DNA of 39,004 bases from NCBI GenBank assembly GCA_919901565.1, contig CAKKPE010000114.1:1-39004 (forward strand). Direction: 5' to 3'. Each line of letters starts with the position of its first letter. Position 1 is the first letter of the stretch. Made by a program: the position numbers and the translations under genes. Under the pieces are notes generated by a model, which searched no databases, was not told the origin of the DNA, and saw only the letters and a list, made by a program, of their open reading frames with translations. Positions 8,301-15,449 of this stretch are shown one piece after another. Source of the DNA: a bacterium. Lineage in GTDB: Bacteria; CG2-30-53-67.

Positions 8301-9263
8301 TTATTTTTCTGTTTTTTCTGCGGGTTGTTCTCCCTGGCCTGCCTTGTGCTTTGCCAAAAGCGCTTCCCAGTCCTTATCGATCTGTTTTTGCGTTTCTTTG
8401 ATGATCCATTCATTTTCCGGTTTGAAGAGGTGTTTGAAACGGCCCTGGACACTGAACCACTCCTCGATCGGCTTCTTCTCCTTGGGCGTGTAGGTGATTT
8501 TTGTCTTTCCGTTCTCCACCTCGTACAGCGGCCAGAAACAGGTGTCCACGGCAAGCTGGGCCTCACGAATGGCGCCATCCAGGGCCGAGCGCCACCCCCG
8601 ATTGCAGGGGGAGACGATGTTCAGGAAACTCGGGCCTTCGGTGTTCAGGGCCTTGCGCACCTTCTGCATGAGGTCCCGCCACTGCGATGGGCTGGCCTGG
8701 GCGAGATAGGGGATGTCGTGGGCCTCCACGATTTTGGTCAGATTCTTTCTGGCCTGCATCTTGCCGGGAATCACTTTGCCTGCCGGGCTCGTGGTGGTCG
8801 CCGCCCCTTTGGGGGTGGAACTCGACCTCTGTATCCCCGTGTTCATATAGGCGCCGTTATCATAGCAGACATACGTGAAATCATGGCCCCTCTCCAGGGC
8901 TCCGGACAGGGACTGGAGCCCGATGTCGTAGGTCCCGCCGTCTCCTCCGAAGGCTATGAACCGGATCGGCCGGTTGATCTTTCCCTGTTTTTTTAGAGAC
9001 TGATACATGGCCTCGATTCCCGAAGCCGTGGCCGCAGAATTTTCAAAGGCCGAATGGAAAAAAGGCACCCTCCATGCCGTAAAGGGATAGATGGTGGTCG
9101 CCACTTCGAGGCAGCCCGTGGCAGAGGTCACCACCACGGGGTCCTCCGCGGCCAGAAGGATTTGCCGCACAATGATCGACGCCCCGCATCCGGCGCAGAG
9201 GCGGTGTCCTCCGGTCAGAAGGTCTTGTTTCCTGGATAACTCTTTCAGGGTCAGCTTGCTCAT
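8301..9263 (-). CDS. porB: 2-oxoacid (pyruvate-type):ferredoxin oxidoreductase, beta subunit
   Basis: The protein has 320 residues. This subunit binds thiamine pyrophosphate (TPP) and a [4Fe-4S] cluster in the enzyme that oxidatively decarboxylates 2-oxoacids, or carboxylates acyl-CoA, using ferredoxin. CAGCGAS near residue 22, a further Cys in ATGCLE, FGGDGGTYDIG (the TPP/Mg site) and a later Cys (SPCNRGW) provide the expected ligands. AAGGAG precedes ATG 9263. It lies 15 bp behind porA, in the order porG-porD-porA-porB. The lysine- and glutamate-rich C-terminal tail (AGQGEQPAEKTEK) is variable in the family. Pyruvate is the most likely substrate given the delta subunit type, but related enzymes use 2-ketoisovalerate. 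Confidence 0.92.
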   Translation of the reverse strand: MSKLTLKELSRKQDLLTGGHRLCAGCGASIIVRQILLAAEDPVVVTSATGCLEVATTIYPFTAWRVPFFHSAFENSAATASGIEAMYQSLKKQGKINRPIRFIAFGGDGGTYDIGLQSLSGALERGHDFTYVCYDNGAYMNTGIQRSSSTPKGAATTTSPAGKVIPGKMQARKNLTKIVEAHDIPYLAQASPSQWRDLMQKVRKALNTEGPSFLNIVSPCNRGWRSALDGAIREAQLAVDTCFWPLYEVENGKTKITYTPKEKKPIEEWFSVQGRFKHLFKPENEWIIKETQKQIDKDWEALLAKHKAGQGEQPAEKTEK

Positions 9264-9278
9264 GATAGGCTCCTTGTG

Positions 9279-10460
9279 TCAGTTTCGTACCGTCATGTAC
9301 TCGGCCAGGGTCTTGATCTTCCCGGTCTCGGAAATCTTCAGAAGTTCCTGGAAAACGTCCCGGACATGCTGGAGTCCCAGGTCTCTGCCTCCCAATCCGA
9401 ATATCTTGTTGATCATCAGGGGTCTTTGTTTCGCATCATAGAGGGCCGATCTGAACTCCGGAAAAAGAGGGCCGCTCAGGCCGTTGACGCCATCGGCCCG
9501 GTCCATCACGCAGACCGCCTTGACTCCGGAGAGGGCCTGTGCGATTTCGTCTGCGGGGAAGGGGCGGAAGACCCTGGGTTTGAGAAGGCCGGCCTTGACA
9601 CCCTTGCCGCGCAGGTCATCGATCACGGTCTTGACCGTACCTGCTGCGGAATTCAGAACCACGATGGCCACTTCGGCCCCGTCCAGATGGTATTCTTCAA
9701 AGAGACCGTATTTCCTTCCCGAGATCCTGGCGAACTCCTTGGCCACCTGCAGGATCACGGGCTTGGCCTTTTTCATGGCCTCATATTCCTGGCGCTTGTG
9801 TTCTATATAGTAGTCCTGGAGATCCAGAGGACCGTAGGTCATGGGGTTGTCCACATCGAGGAGGGGCCTGTTGGGAATATATTCCCCGATGAAATCCCGG
9901 ACGACCTGGTCATCCAGCAGTTCCATGCTCTCGATGGAATGGCTGATGATGAAACCGTCCATGCCCACCATCACGGGCAGGCGCACCTCCATGTTCTCTG
10001 CAATGCGGATCGCCTGAATCACGTTGTCGTAGGCCTCCTGCGCGTTTTCCGAGAAAAGCTGGATCCAGCCCGAATCCCTTGCGCCCATGGCGTCCGATGT
10101 GTCGCCGTGTATGTTGATCGGTGCTGACAAAGCCCGGTTGGCCATGGCCAGCACGATGGGAAGCCTGTTGCCGGCGGCAATGTAGAGCATTTCCCACATG
10201 AGGGCCAGCCCCTGCGAGGAGGTGGCGGTCATGACCCGGCCTCCGGCCGCGGCCGCTCCGATGCATGCGCTCATTGCGCTGTGCTCGCTCTCGGCCGGGA
10301 CCAGAACGGTCTTGACCTCGCCGTCCGAGACAAAGCTGGAAAACTGCTGCATAATCTCCGTGGACGGCGTAATCGGATAGGCGGCACAGACATCGGGGTT
10401 GATCTGCCGCATCGCGTTGGCCACGGCGATGTTGCCTGTCATTGCTACTTTCTGTCCCAT
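9279..10460 (-). CDS. porA: 2-oxoacid (pyruvate-type):ferredoxin oxidoreductase, alpha subunit
   Basis: I start the protein at ATG 10460 (MGQKVAMTGN), 393 residues, because AGGAG stands just upstream. The frame is open for another 37 codons, but that stretch overlaps porD and is not family-like. The N-terminal domain carries the conserved substrate-loop sequence AAYPITPSTEI. ESEHSAMSACIGAAAAGGR and TATSSQGLALMWE follow, both typical of the pyrimidine-binding domain of these enzymes. The C-terminal third has the transketolase-C-like fold region (KAVCVMDRADG). It is co-transcribed with porD upstream and porB downstream. Confidence 0.93.
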   Translation of the reverse strand: MGQKVAMTGNIAVANAMRQINPDVCAAYPITPSTEIMQQFSSFVSDGEVKTVLVPAESEHSAMSACIGAAAAGGRVMTATSSQGLALMWEMLYIAAGNRLPIVLAMANRALSAPINIHGDTSDAMGARDSGWIQLFSENAQEAYDNVIQAIRIAENMEVRLPVMVGMDGFIISHSIESMELLDDQVVRDFIGEYIPNRPLLDVDNPMTYGPLDLQDYYIEHKRQEYEAMKKAKPVILQVAKEFARISGRKYGLFEEYHLDGAEVAIVVLNSAAGTVKTVIDDLRGKGVKAGLLKPRVFRPFPADEIAQALSGVKAVCVMDRADGVNGLSGPLFPEFRSALYDAKQRPLMINKIFGLGGRDLGLQHVRDVFQELLKISETGKIKTLAEYMTVRN

Positions 10461-10501
10461 GGGTTCTCCTTTTATCCTGATTGGTATATTCTTTTGTTCT
10501 C

Positions 10502-10792
10502 TTATTTTCCTTCCTGCACCATGGTGATGGCCTGGACCTTCTTCGGGCAAACGTCGGCGCAGACTCCGCACCCCTTGCAGTGTTTGAGGTTGAACCCGGT
10601 CATCTTTTCGTCTTTGACTTCAATGGCCGTGTCCGGGCACGATATCCAGCAGACCAGGCAGTGAATGCACTTTTGTTCGTCCAGTACGGGTTTATAGGTC
10701 CTCCATCCGCCGGTGACGTAGTTGTCCGCGTTTCCCGCTTCTTCAATGACCCCTCCAGTCGGGATCTCTTTCCAGTTTTTTAGTCCACTCAT
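10502..10792 (-). CDS. porD: 2-oxoacid:ferredoxin oxidoreductase, delta (2x[4Fe-4S] ferredoxin) subunit
   Basis: The 96-residue protein carries two complete 4Fe-4S ligand sets, CIHCLVCWISCP and CKGCGVCADVCP, and passes electrons from the catalytic subunits to external ferredoxin. The N-terminal TGGWRTYKPV pattern is characteristic of delta subunits of pyruvate-type enzymes. Its ATG overlaps the porG stop codon by 4 bp (ATGA), with AAAGG just upstream, which implies translational coupling. Confidence 0.93.
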   Translation of the reverse strand: MSGLKNWKEIPTGGVIEEAGNADNYVTGGWRTYKPVLDEQKCIHCLVCWISCPDTAIEVKDEKMTGFNLKHCKGCGVCADVCPKKVQAITMVQEGK

Positions 10793-11358
10793 TTTCCTTT
10801 CACCTCCTTGTAGGCCCGCTCAACGGACTCGGCGTTCCCTTTGATGATTTTTTCCGGAAACTTTTTGCCCAGGGTCTTTTTCATATCCTTGAGCACGGTC
10901 TCGAGCTTTACCAGCCCGGTCACGCGGGCCAGTGCCCCCAGCAAGGGCGTGTTCGGAATGGGCCTTCCCAGACAGTCAATGGAGATCTGCGTCGCATCCA
11001 CGGTAAAGACCTTGTCTGCTGGCCGGCCGATCTTCTTCGCAATCTGCTCGGGCGTATGTGTTGTGTTGACCAGAAAGACAGCGGCTTCGGGAGTCCCTTC
11101 GGTCACGTCCAGTGTATCCATCAGGGAGCTGTCCACAACGATCACCACGTTGGGGTTGGTGACCTGACAGTGCATGGTGAGCGGCGCGTCGCTGATCCGG
11201 TTGTAGGCGCGAAGGGGGGCCCCCATACGCTCCGGTCCGTACTCCGGAAAGGCCTGCACATATCCGCCTTCGGCCATCGCGGCTTCGGCCAAAACCTTGG
11301 CCGCTGTAACCGCCCCCTGGCCGGCGCGTGCATGCCATCTTATTTCGGTAATGCCCAT
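10789..11358 (-). CDS. porG: 2-oxoacid:ferredoxin oxidoreductase, gamma subunit
   Basis: The 189-residue protein starts with TEIRWHARAGQGAVTAAKVLAEA, the family signature (R-x-G-x-G), followed by FPEYGPERMGAPLRAYNRIS. Near residue 125-140 it has IPNTPLLGALARVTG, also typical. It is the first gene of the por cluster, 75 bp behind recR. AGGAGA and AAGGAT lie upstream of ATG 11358. Four separate subunits, rather than one fused chain, are the archaeal and anaerobe-type arrangement. The organism is therefore probably at least partly anaerobic, although the cluster could also serve the reverse (carboxylating) direction. Confidence 0.92.
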   Translation of the reverse strand: MGITEIRWHARAGQGAVTAAKVLAEAAMAEGGYVQAFPEYGPERMGAPLRAYNRISDAPLTMHCQVTNPNVVIVVDSSLMDTLDVTEGTPEAAVFLVNTTHTPEQIAKKIGRPADKVFTVDATQISIDCLGRPIPNTPLLGALARVTGLVKLETVLKDMKKTLGKKFPEKIIKGNAESVERAYKEVKGK

Positions 11359-11433
11359 AATCCTTGTCTCCTTTCTTTACAAAAAAATTTATCGGCTATT
11401 TCACAAACAGGGCAGTCAATATGTTTCCCGGTC

Positions 11434-12030
11434 TTAGAGTTCACTCCTGCCCTCCATGGCCTTGGACAGGGTCACCTCATCCGCATATTCGAGATGCCCG
11501 CCTATGGGGATCCCGCGGGCGATCCGGCTTATTTTACAGCGGCACTTGGATCGAAGGATCTGGAGCAGGTACATGGCCGTGGCCTCACCTTCAATCGTCG
11601 GGTTCGTAGCCAGGATCACCTCCTTGACCGGTTCGAGTTCAAGACGACGGACAAGGGACTGGATGTTGAGCTCCTCGGGCCCAACCGCATCCATAGGCGA
11701 AAGGGCGCCGTTGAGTACATGATACTGGCCCCGGTATTCTCCTGTCCTGTCGATGGCCATCACATCCATGGCCTCCTGCACCACGCAAATCATCGAGGGG
11801 TCCCGCTTCGAATCTGAACAGATCCCGCAAAGCTCCGATTCGGATAGATTTCCGCATCTGGCGCAGAAGCGGGTCTTCTCCTTGAGATCCTCGATGGCCC
11901 GGGCCAGCCCCAGGGCACGCTCTTTCGGCATCTTCATCAAAAAGAAGGCGAGCCTCTGGGCCGTCTTGGATCCGATCCCGGGAAGCCTCTTCAGCTCCTC
12001 GATCAGCCTGTTCAATGAAGAGGTTTTCAC
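11434..12030 (-). CDS. recR: Recombination mediator protein RecR
   Basis: This 198-residue protein works with RecF and RecO to load RecA on gapped DNA. It has the N-terminal helix-hairpin-helix (LKRLPGIGSKTAQRLAFFL), the zinc finger C-x2-C...C-x2-C (CARCGNLSES, CGIC) and a TOPRIM domain (VVQEAMDVMAID, ATNPTIEGEATAMYL). The start is GTG at 12030 with an AAAAAGG stretch upstream. It follows ybaB by 44 bp, which is the standard dnaX-ybaB-recR arrangement. Confidence 0.96.
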   Translation of the reverse strand: MKTSSLNRLIEELKRLPGIGSKTAQRLAFFLMKMPKERALGLARAIEDLKEKTRFCARCGNLSESELCGICSDSKRDPSMICVVQEAMDVMAIDRTGEYRGQYHVLNGALSPMDAVGPEELNIQSLVRRLELEPVKEVILATNPTIEGEATAMYLLQILRSKCRCKISRIARGIPIGGHLEYADEVTLSKAMEGRSEL

Positions 12031-12074
12031 AATGCCTTTTTCCTGTGGTCAGGACAGATGTCCCGTTTTCGCAA

Positions 12075-12392
12075 TTAAAAGAGTCCAGGGATGCTGAGCC
12101 CGCCCGTCAGTTTCTTAAGATCCTCCTGCATCATCTCCTTGGATTTCCGGATCCCCTCATTGACTGCTGCAGCGATGAGGTCCTGCAGCATCTCTATATC
12201 ATCGGCATCCACGATCTCGGGTTCAATCTGTATGGAAAGGATCTCCTGCCGCCCGTTTATCTTCACGGCAACCATGCCGCCCCCGGATGAGGCGTCGATC
12301 ACCTTTTTCCCGGCCTCTTCCTGGGCCTGTTTCATTTTCTCCTGCATCTGCTGGGCCTGCCGCATCAATTCATTCAACATATTTGATGACAT
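12075..12392 (-). CDS. ybaB: Nucleoid-associated protein, YbaB/EbfC family
   Basis: The 105-residue protein (ATG 12392, AAGGAGG upstream) has the family pattern: an N-terminal helical segment rich in Met, Gln and Lys (LNELMRQAQQMQEKMKQAQEE), the central strand set GGGMVAVKINGRQEILSIQI and the helix DLIAAAVNEGIRKSKEMM. These dimeric proteins bind DNA and are found almost always between dnaX and recR, as here. The open frame continues 21 codons upstream, but that stretch is part of an inverted repeat and is not conserved-looking. Confidence 0.94.
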   Translation of the reverse strand: MSSNMLNELMRQAQQMQEKMKQAQEEAGKKVIDASSGGGMVAVKINGRQEILSIQIEPEIVDADDIEMLQDLIAAAVNEGIRKSKEMMQEDLKKLTGGLSIPGLF

Positions 12393-12408
12393 GACCGTTT
12401 TCCTCCTT

Positions 12409-12456
12409 AGTGGTCCTGTTCGTAAATATGCCACCGTATTTACGAATAGGGCCACT
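12409..12456. repeat. 20-bp inverted repeat between dnaX and ybaB
   Basis: The arm at 12409-12428 and the arm at 12437-12456 are complementary over 20 bp with two mismatches that would be G-U pairs in one of the two RNA strands. The loop is TGCCACCG. The outer end touches the last base of the dnaX stop codon, and the other end stops just before the ybaB ribosome-binding site. No T-run follows, so it is more likely an mRNA processing or stabilising hairpin than a terminator. Confidence 0.75.
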
Positions 12457-14123
12457 TAGTGTTCGGCACCAAAGTCCTTCACATCCTGAACCTTGCCCTT
12501 GAAGATCCTCAGGGCCTCCTGAACCACATGGTTGCCGAGATTCTCCTTTAAGAGCCGGTCTTTCTTTTCCTTTTGCAGGTCTTCCTTTGTCTCGGTAAGC
12601 GTCTTCTTCCCTGGTTCAGTGCCGTTGTGTAATGAAAAGGCCAGGGCAAAATCCCTTTGCAGCAGGCCCTTGATTATTTCAACCATTTTTTCTTTTTTTT
12701 CCACGGCCATGTCGTAGTGGATCTTCTTTTTAAATCCGATGATGATCTTATGAGGCTCCGTCTCTTCAAGAAATCCGTGTTCCAATATCGAGCCGACTAA
12801 GGGGTTGGCCTTGTTCGCGTGATTCACGATTTTTTCCCAATCCAACGGGAGCGATGCCTCTCTGGAGGAGATAGGGCCCTGCTCAGAAGGTTTATGTTCG
12901 GGAGAGGTTGAGGCTCGATACGTATTGTCTGCAGGAGGGTCCTGGATCAACGTCCGGCCGCTGCCGGCGTCCCCGGCACGGAGCTTCTTCTCCAAGCCTT
13001 CTATCTGGTCAAGAATCTCCTTGAACTCCAGCAGGGGCTTGATGCGCGTCATCCTGAGCAGCGCCACCTCCAATACAATCCTCGGGTGGGTGGAGTGACG
13101 GATCTCCTCTTCGGTCTTGTTCAGGTATTCTATAAACGCAAGAAGCCGGTCCTCTTCAACTGTTTCTGAAATCGGACGCAGCTTCTCGACCTCCTCCTTT
13201 TCGATATGGATCACGTTGTTCGGGCTCTTCAGGATCTTGATCATCAACAGGTTTCTGAAATAGAGTTGAAGCTCCCTGCAAAACTCGACAAGGTCCACTC
13301 CAAGGGAATGAAGTCTCTCCACCAGGTTCATGACTCTCTCGGCATCCTGTTCAATCAGCGCAAGAGTGCATTCGTCCAAAACCTCCGGGTCGATAACCCC
13401 CAGCACCAGCTTGATATCCGCAACCGTTATCTTGTCCCCGCAAAAAGAGAGGATCTGATCCAGCAGGCTCTGGGCATCCCGCATGCTCCCTTCGGATGAG
13501 CGGGCAATCAGGCGCGCCGACTCCCGGTCTATTACAAAACCTTCCTGTTCGGAAATCCTGAGTATATGGTCGGTGATGTTCTGAACCGGGATGCTGCGGA
13601 ATTGAAAACACTGGCAGCGGGACTGGATGGTTACGGGGACCTTTTGCGGTTCTGTGGTTGCAAATACAAAGATCACGTGGGACGGCGGTTCTTCCAGCGT
13701 CTTCAGAAGCGCATTAAATGCGGCCTTGGAGAGCATGTGTACTTCATCGATGATATATATTTTGTACCGGGTGCTTGCCGGCGCATACAGGACATTCTCC
13801 CTGAGCTCCCGGATATCGTCAACGCCGGTGTTGGAGGCCCCGTCGATCTCGATCACATCCATGGCATTCCCCTGGGTAATCTGAAGGCAATGGGAACATT
13901 CGTTGCAGGGCGACATGGTCGGCCCTTTCTCACAATTTAAGGCCTTGGCCAAAATCCTGGCCATGGTGGTCTTCCCCACACCCCTCATTCCCGAAAAAAG
14001 GAACCCGTGGGCAATCCTTCCGGATTCCACGGCATTCTTCAACGTCCGGGTGATATGCTCCTGCCCGATGACATCTTCAAAAGACTGCGGACGGTATTTC
14101 CTTGCCAGAACCTGATATGACAT
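12456..14123 (-). CDS. dnaX: DNA polymerase III clamp-loader subunit tau/gamma
   Basis: The protein has 555 residues from ATG 14123. A GTG immediately before is a possible alternative start. DnaX is the ATPase of the clamp loader and, as tau, links it to the polymerase. Visible are LARKYRPQSFEDVIGQEH at the N-terminus, Walker A GMRGVGKTT (about 45-53), zinc-binding cysteines (CEKG...CNECSHC), the DEVH Walker B and the SRC sensor (IQSRCQCF). The C-terminal 150 residues are weakly conserved and rich in Lys and Glu. A run of eight A followed by G and six A lies at codons 475-479 and could allow frameshifting. ybaB and recR follow, and the SRP RNA lies just upstream. Confidence 0.96.
   Translation of the reverse strand: MSYQVLARKYRPQSFEDVIGQEHITRTLKNAVESGRIAHGFLFSGMRGVGKTTMARILAKALNCEKGPTMSPCNECSHCLQITQGNAMDVIEIDGASNTGVDDIRELRENVLYAPASTRYKIYIIDEVHMLSKAAFNALLKTLEEPPSHVIFVFATTEPQKVPVTIQSRCQCFQFRSIPVQNITDHILRISEQEGFVIDRESARLIARSSEGSMRDAQSLLDQILSFCGDKITVADIKLVLGVIDPEVLDECTLALIEQDAERVMNLVERLHSLGVDLVEFCRELQLYFRNLLMIKILKSPNNVIHIEKEEVEKLRPISETVEEDRLLAFIEYLNKTEEEIRHSTHPRIVLEVALLRMTRIKPLLEFKEILDQIEGLEKKLRAGDAGSGRTLIQDPPADNTYRASTSPEHKPSEQGPISSREASLPLDWEKIVNHANKANPLVGSILEHGFLEETEPHKIIIGFKKKIHYDMAVEKKEKMVEIIKGLLQRDFALAFSLHNGTEPGKKTLTETKEDLQKEKKDRLLKENLGNHVVQEALRIFKGKVQDVKDFGAEH
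12679..12704 (-). other. Possible slippage site in dnaX with an early stop in the -1 frame
   Basis: Codons 475-479 read GAA AAA AAA GAA AAA. A -1 shift at the AAAAAAAAG run would continue AGA AAA AAT GGT TGA and end the protein at 481 residues, about 75 residues shorter than full length. DnaX is known to be made in long and short forms by ribosomal frameshifting or transcript slippage in other bacteria. Here the site lies nearer the C-terminus than in E. coli. The run and stop are seen, but the function is an inference. Confidence 0.35.
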
Positions 14124-14166
14124 CACTGTATCCTTTTATATCGGAACTCTTTTTCACAATCACTCT

Positions 14167-14288
14167 CAGGACGAAGCGGTTTCAGGCTTCCCCGCGGCAC
14201 ACAAGATTCCATGCTTAGGGCTGCTCCTATCACGGCCTGACCCGGTTCACATGTGCTTGTTGCGCAGGACCTGGACCACTTCGCCCTG
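14167..14288 (-). ncRNA. ffs: Signal recognition particle RNA (4.5S type)
   Basis: On the minus strand this region holds the conserved SRP core: GGGTCAGGCC, then the apical loop, then GGAGCAGCCC. The two ends (CAGGGCGAAGTGGT and ACCGCTTCGTCCTG) pair over 14 bp with two G-U pairs, which gives the long rod of about 122 nt. The RNA acts with Ffh in co-translational targeting of membrane proteins. It lies directly upstream of dnaX, as in many bacteria. The apical loop reads CC-GUGAUA-GG, six bases instead of the usual GNRA tetraloop. The ends are set from the pairing and may be off by a few bases. Confidence 0.88.
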
Positions 14289-14326
14289 ACAGCAATTGTT
14301 TTTTTTCTTTAAAATATTTTTAATTT

Positions 14327-14459
<133 letters not shown>

Positions 14460-14473
14460 TGAAATTTTAATTG

Positions 14474-14518
14474 CAATTTGCTTCAGCAAATTGCCACTTT
14501 TTTCGCTAAGCGAAAAAA
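14474..14518. repeat. tRNA-spacer palindromic repeat, copy 2
   Basis: CAATTTGC-TTCA-GCAAATTG lies at 14474-14493 and TTTTTTCGC-TAA-GCGAAAAAA at 14498-14518. It sits between tRNA-Ser(GGA) and tRNA-Ser(CGA) and differs from copy 1 by one base in the second loop (TAA for GAA). Confidence 0.9.
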
Positions 14519-14608
14519 TGGCGGAGAGAGAGGGATTCGAACCCCCGGTGGGACGAGCCCACACCTGATTTCGAGTCAGGCGCCTTCGACCAGCTCGGCC
14601 ATCTCTCC
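14519..14608 (-). tRNA. tRNA-Ser (anticodon CGA)
   Basis: This is a class II tRNA with encoded CCA. The anticodon stem-loop CCTGA-CTCGAAA-TCAGG gives anticodon CGA, which reads UCG. The acceptor (GGAGAGA) and D-arm (TGGCCGAGCTGG) match the neighbouring tRNA-Ser genes. Confidence 0.97.
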
Positions 14609-14609
14609 T

Positions 14610-14682
14610 AAAATTTTTATTCGAAAAATTTTAATTATAATTTGCTTCATCAAATTGCTTCTTTTTTCGCGAAGCGAAAAAA
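14610..14682. repeat. tRNA-spacer palindromic repeat, copy 3, with an extra A/T hairpin, overlapping the end of tadA
   Basis: Three hairpins lie in a row. AAAATTTTT-attcg-AAAAATTTT is at 14610-14632, directly before the 5' end of tRNA-Ser(CGA). AATTTG-cttcat-CAAATT is at 14639-14656. TTTTTTCGC-GAA-GCGAAAAAA is at 14662-14682. The last one encodes the final residues of TadA. The bases that follow (ACGGCGTAGAT) resemble the ATGGCGGAGAG seen after other copies, possibly the relic of a deleted tRNA gene. Confidence 0.85.
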
Positions 14683-15174
14683 CGGCGTAGATCTGATTCG
14701 TGAAAAAAAATCTTGTAATAATAAACTCGCTTCTTTTTCCAAAACCCCGCCTGTCACAAGGACCTGGTGGTTCAGGCGAAAATCCTGAAGGATATTATAT
14801 TCGGACCCAGAGGCTCCTCCCTTGGTGTCTCTGGCGCCATATACCAGCCTCCCGAGACGGGACTGTATCATGGCCCCGGCACACATGACACAAGGCTCAA
14901 CCGTGACATATAGGGTTACATCGGTAAGCCGCCACCGATCCAGCATTGCTGCCGCGTCGCGAAGCGCAATAATCTCAGCGTGTGCTGCCGGATCCTTTAA
15001 GGTTTCTTTCAGATTGTAACCTCTTCCGACGACCTGATCGTCGAACACGGCCACAGCACCGATGGGAACCTCCTGGCAGGCCAATGCCTTGTGCGCTTGT
15101 TCCAGCGCTAACGACATATAGTACCGGTCTTTCAAGCAGCCCTGCCTTTCCATAAAGGGTTTATATTTATTCAT
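14650..15174 (-). CDS. tadA: tRNA-specific adenosine deaminase TadA
   Basis: This zinc deaminase converts A34 to inosine in tRNA-Arg(ACG). It has the catalytic HAE (AAHAEIIALRDAA) and PCVMCAGA zinc motif, plus VPIGAV in the N-terminal part. From ATG 15174 it has 174 residues. That ATG lies only 6 bp after the encoded CCA of tRNA-Arg(ACG) and has no ribosome-binding site, so ATG 15153 (MERQGC) is equally possible. The C-terminus (FFRFAKKEAI) is encoded by a palindromic tRNA-spacer repeat and looks like a recent extension of the gene into that repeat. Its substrate tRNA is the gene immediately upstream. Confidence 0.94.
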   Translation of the reverse strand: MNKYKPFMERQGCLKDRYYMSLALEQAHKALACQEVPIGAVAVFDDQVVGRGYNLKETLKDPAAHAEIIALRDAAAMLDRWRLTDVTLYVTVEPCVMCAGAMIQSRLGRLVYGARDTKGGASGSEYNILQDFRLNHQVLVTGGVLEKEASLLLQDFFSRIRSTPFFRFAKKEAI

Positions 15175-15180
15175 AAAACA

Positions 15181-15257
15181 TGGTGCGCCCAGCAGGATTC
15201 GAACCTGCGACCTTTGGATTCGTAGTCCAACGCTCTATCCAATTGAGCTATGGGCGC
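15181..15257 (-). tRNA. tRNA-Arg (anticodon ACG)
   Basis: This is a 77-base tRNA with encoded CCA. It begins GCGCCCATAGCTCAATTGG, has the anticodon stem-loop TTGGA-CTACGAA-TCCAA and a T-arm with GGTTCGAATCC. The A34 is the substrate of TadA, whose gene starts a few bases downstream. Confidence 0.98.
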
Positions 15258-15278
15258 TTTTTTCACGAAGCGAAAAAA
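15258..15278. repeat. tRNA-spacer palindromic repeat, copy 4 (second hairpin only)
   Basis: TTTTTTCACGAAGCGAAAAAA fills the whole 21-bp gap between tRNA-Arg(ACG) and the CCA of tRNA-Ser(GCU). It is the second hairpin of the repeat with one stem mismatch. The CAATTTGC hairpin is absent. Confidence 0.85.
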
Positions 15279-15372
15279 TGGCGGAGAGAGAGGGATTCGA
15301 ACCCTCGGTAGAGCTTTACACCCTACACTCGCTTAGCAGGCGAGCGCCTTCAGCCGACTCGGCCATCTCTCC
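15279..15372 (-). tRNA. tRNA-Ser (anticodon GCT)
   Basis: This is a class II tRNA with encoded CCA and a long variable arm. The anticodon stem-loop CTCGC-CTGCTAA-GCGAG gives anticodon GCT, which reads AGC and AGU. The acceptor stem is GGAGAGA, as in the other serine tRNAs of the cluster. Confidence 0.97.
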
Positions 15373-15373
15373 T

Positions 15374-15449
15374 AAAATTTTTCCTGCGTAAAAATTTTAA
15401 AGCGCAATTTGCTTCAGCAAATTGCTTCTTTTTTCGCGAAGCAAAAAAA
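15374..15449. repeat. tRNA-spacer palindromic repeat, copy 5, with an A/T hairpin
   Basis: AAAATTTTT-cctgcgt-AAAAATTTT is at 15374-15398, abutting the 5' end of tRNA-Ser(GCU). CAATTTGC-TTCA-GCAAATTG is at 15405-15424. TTTTTTCGC-GAA-GCAAAAAAA (one stem change) is at 15429-15449, abutting the CCA of tRNA-Ser(UGA). It has the same three-part layout as copy 3. Confidence 0.88.
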
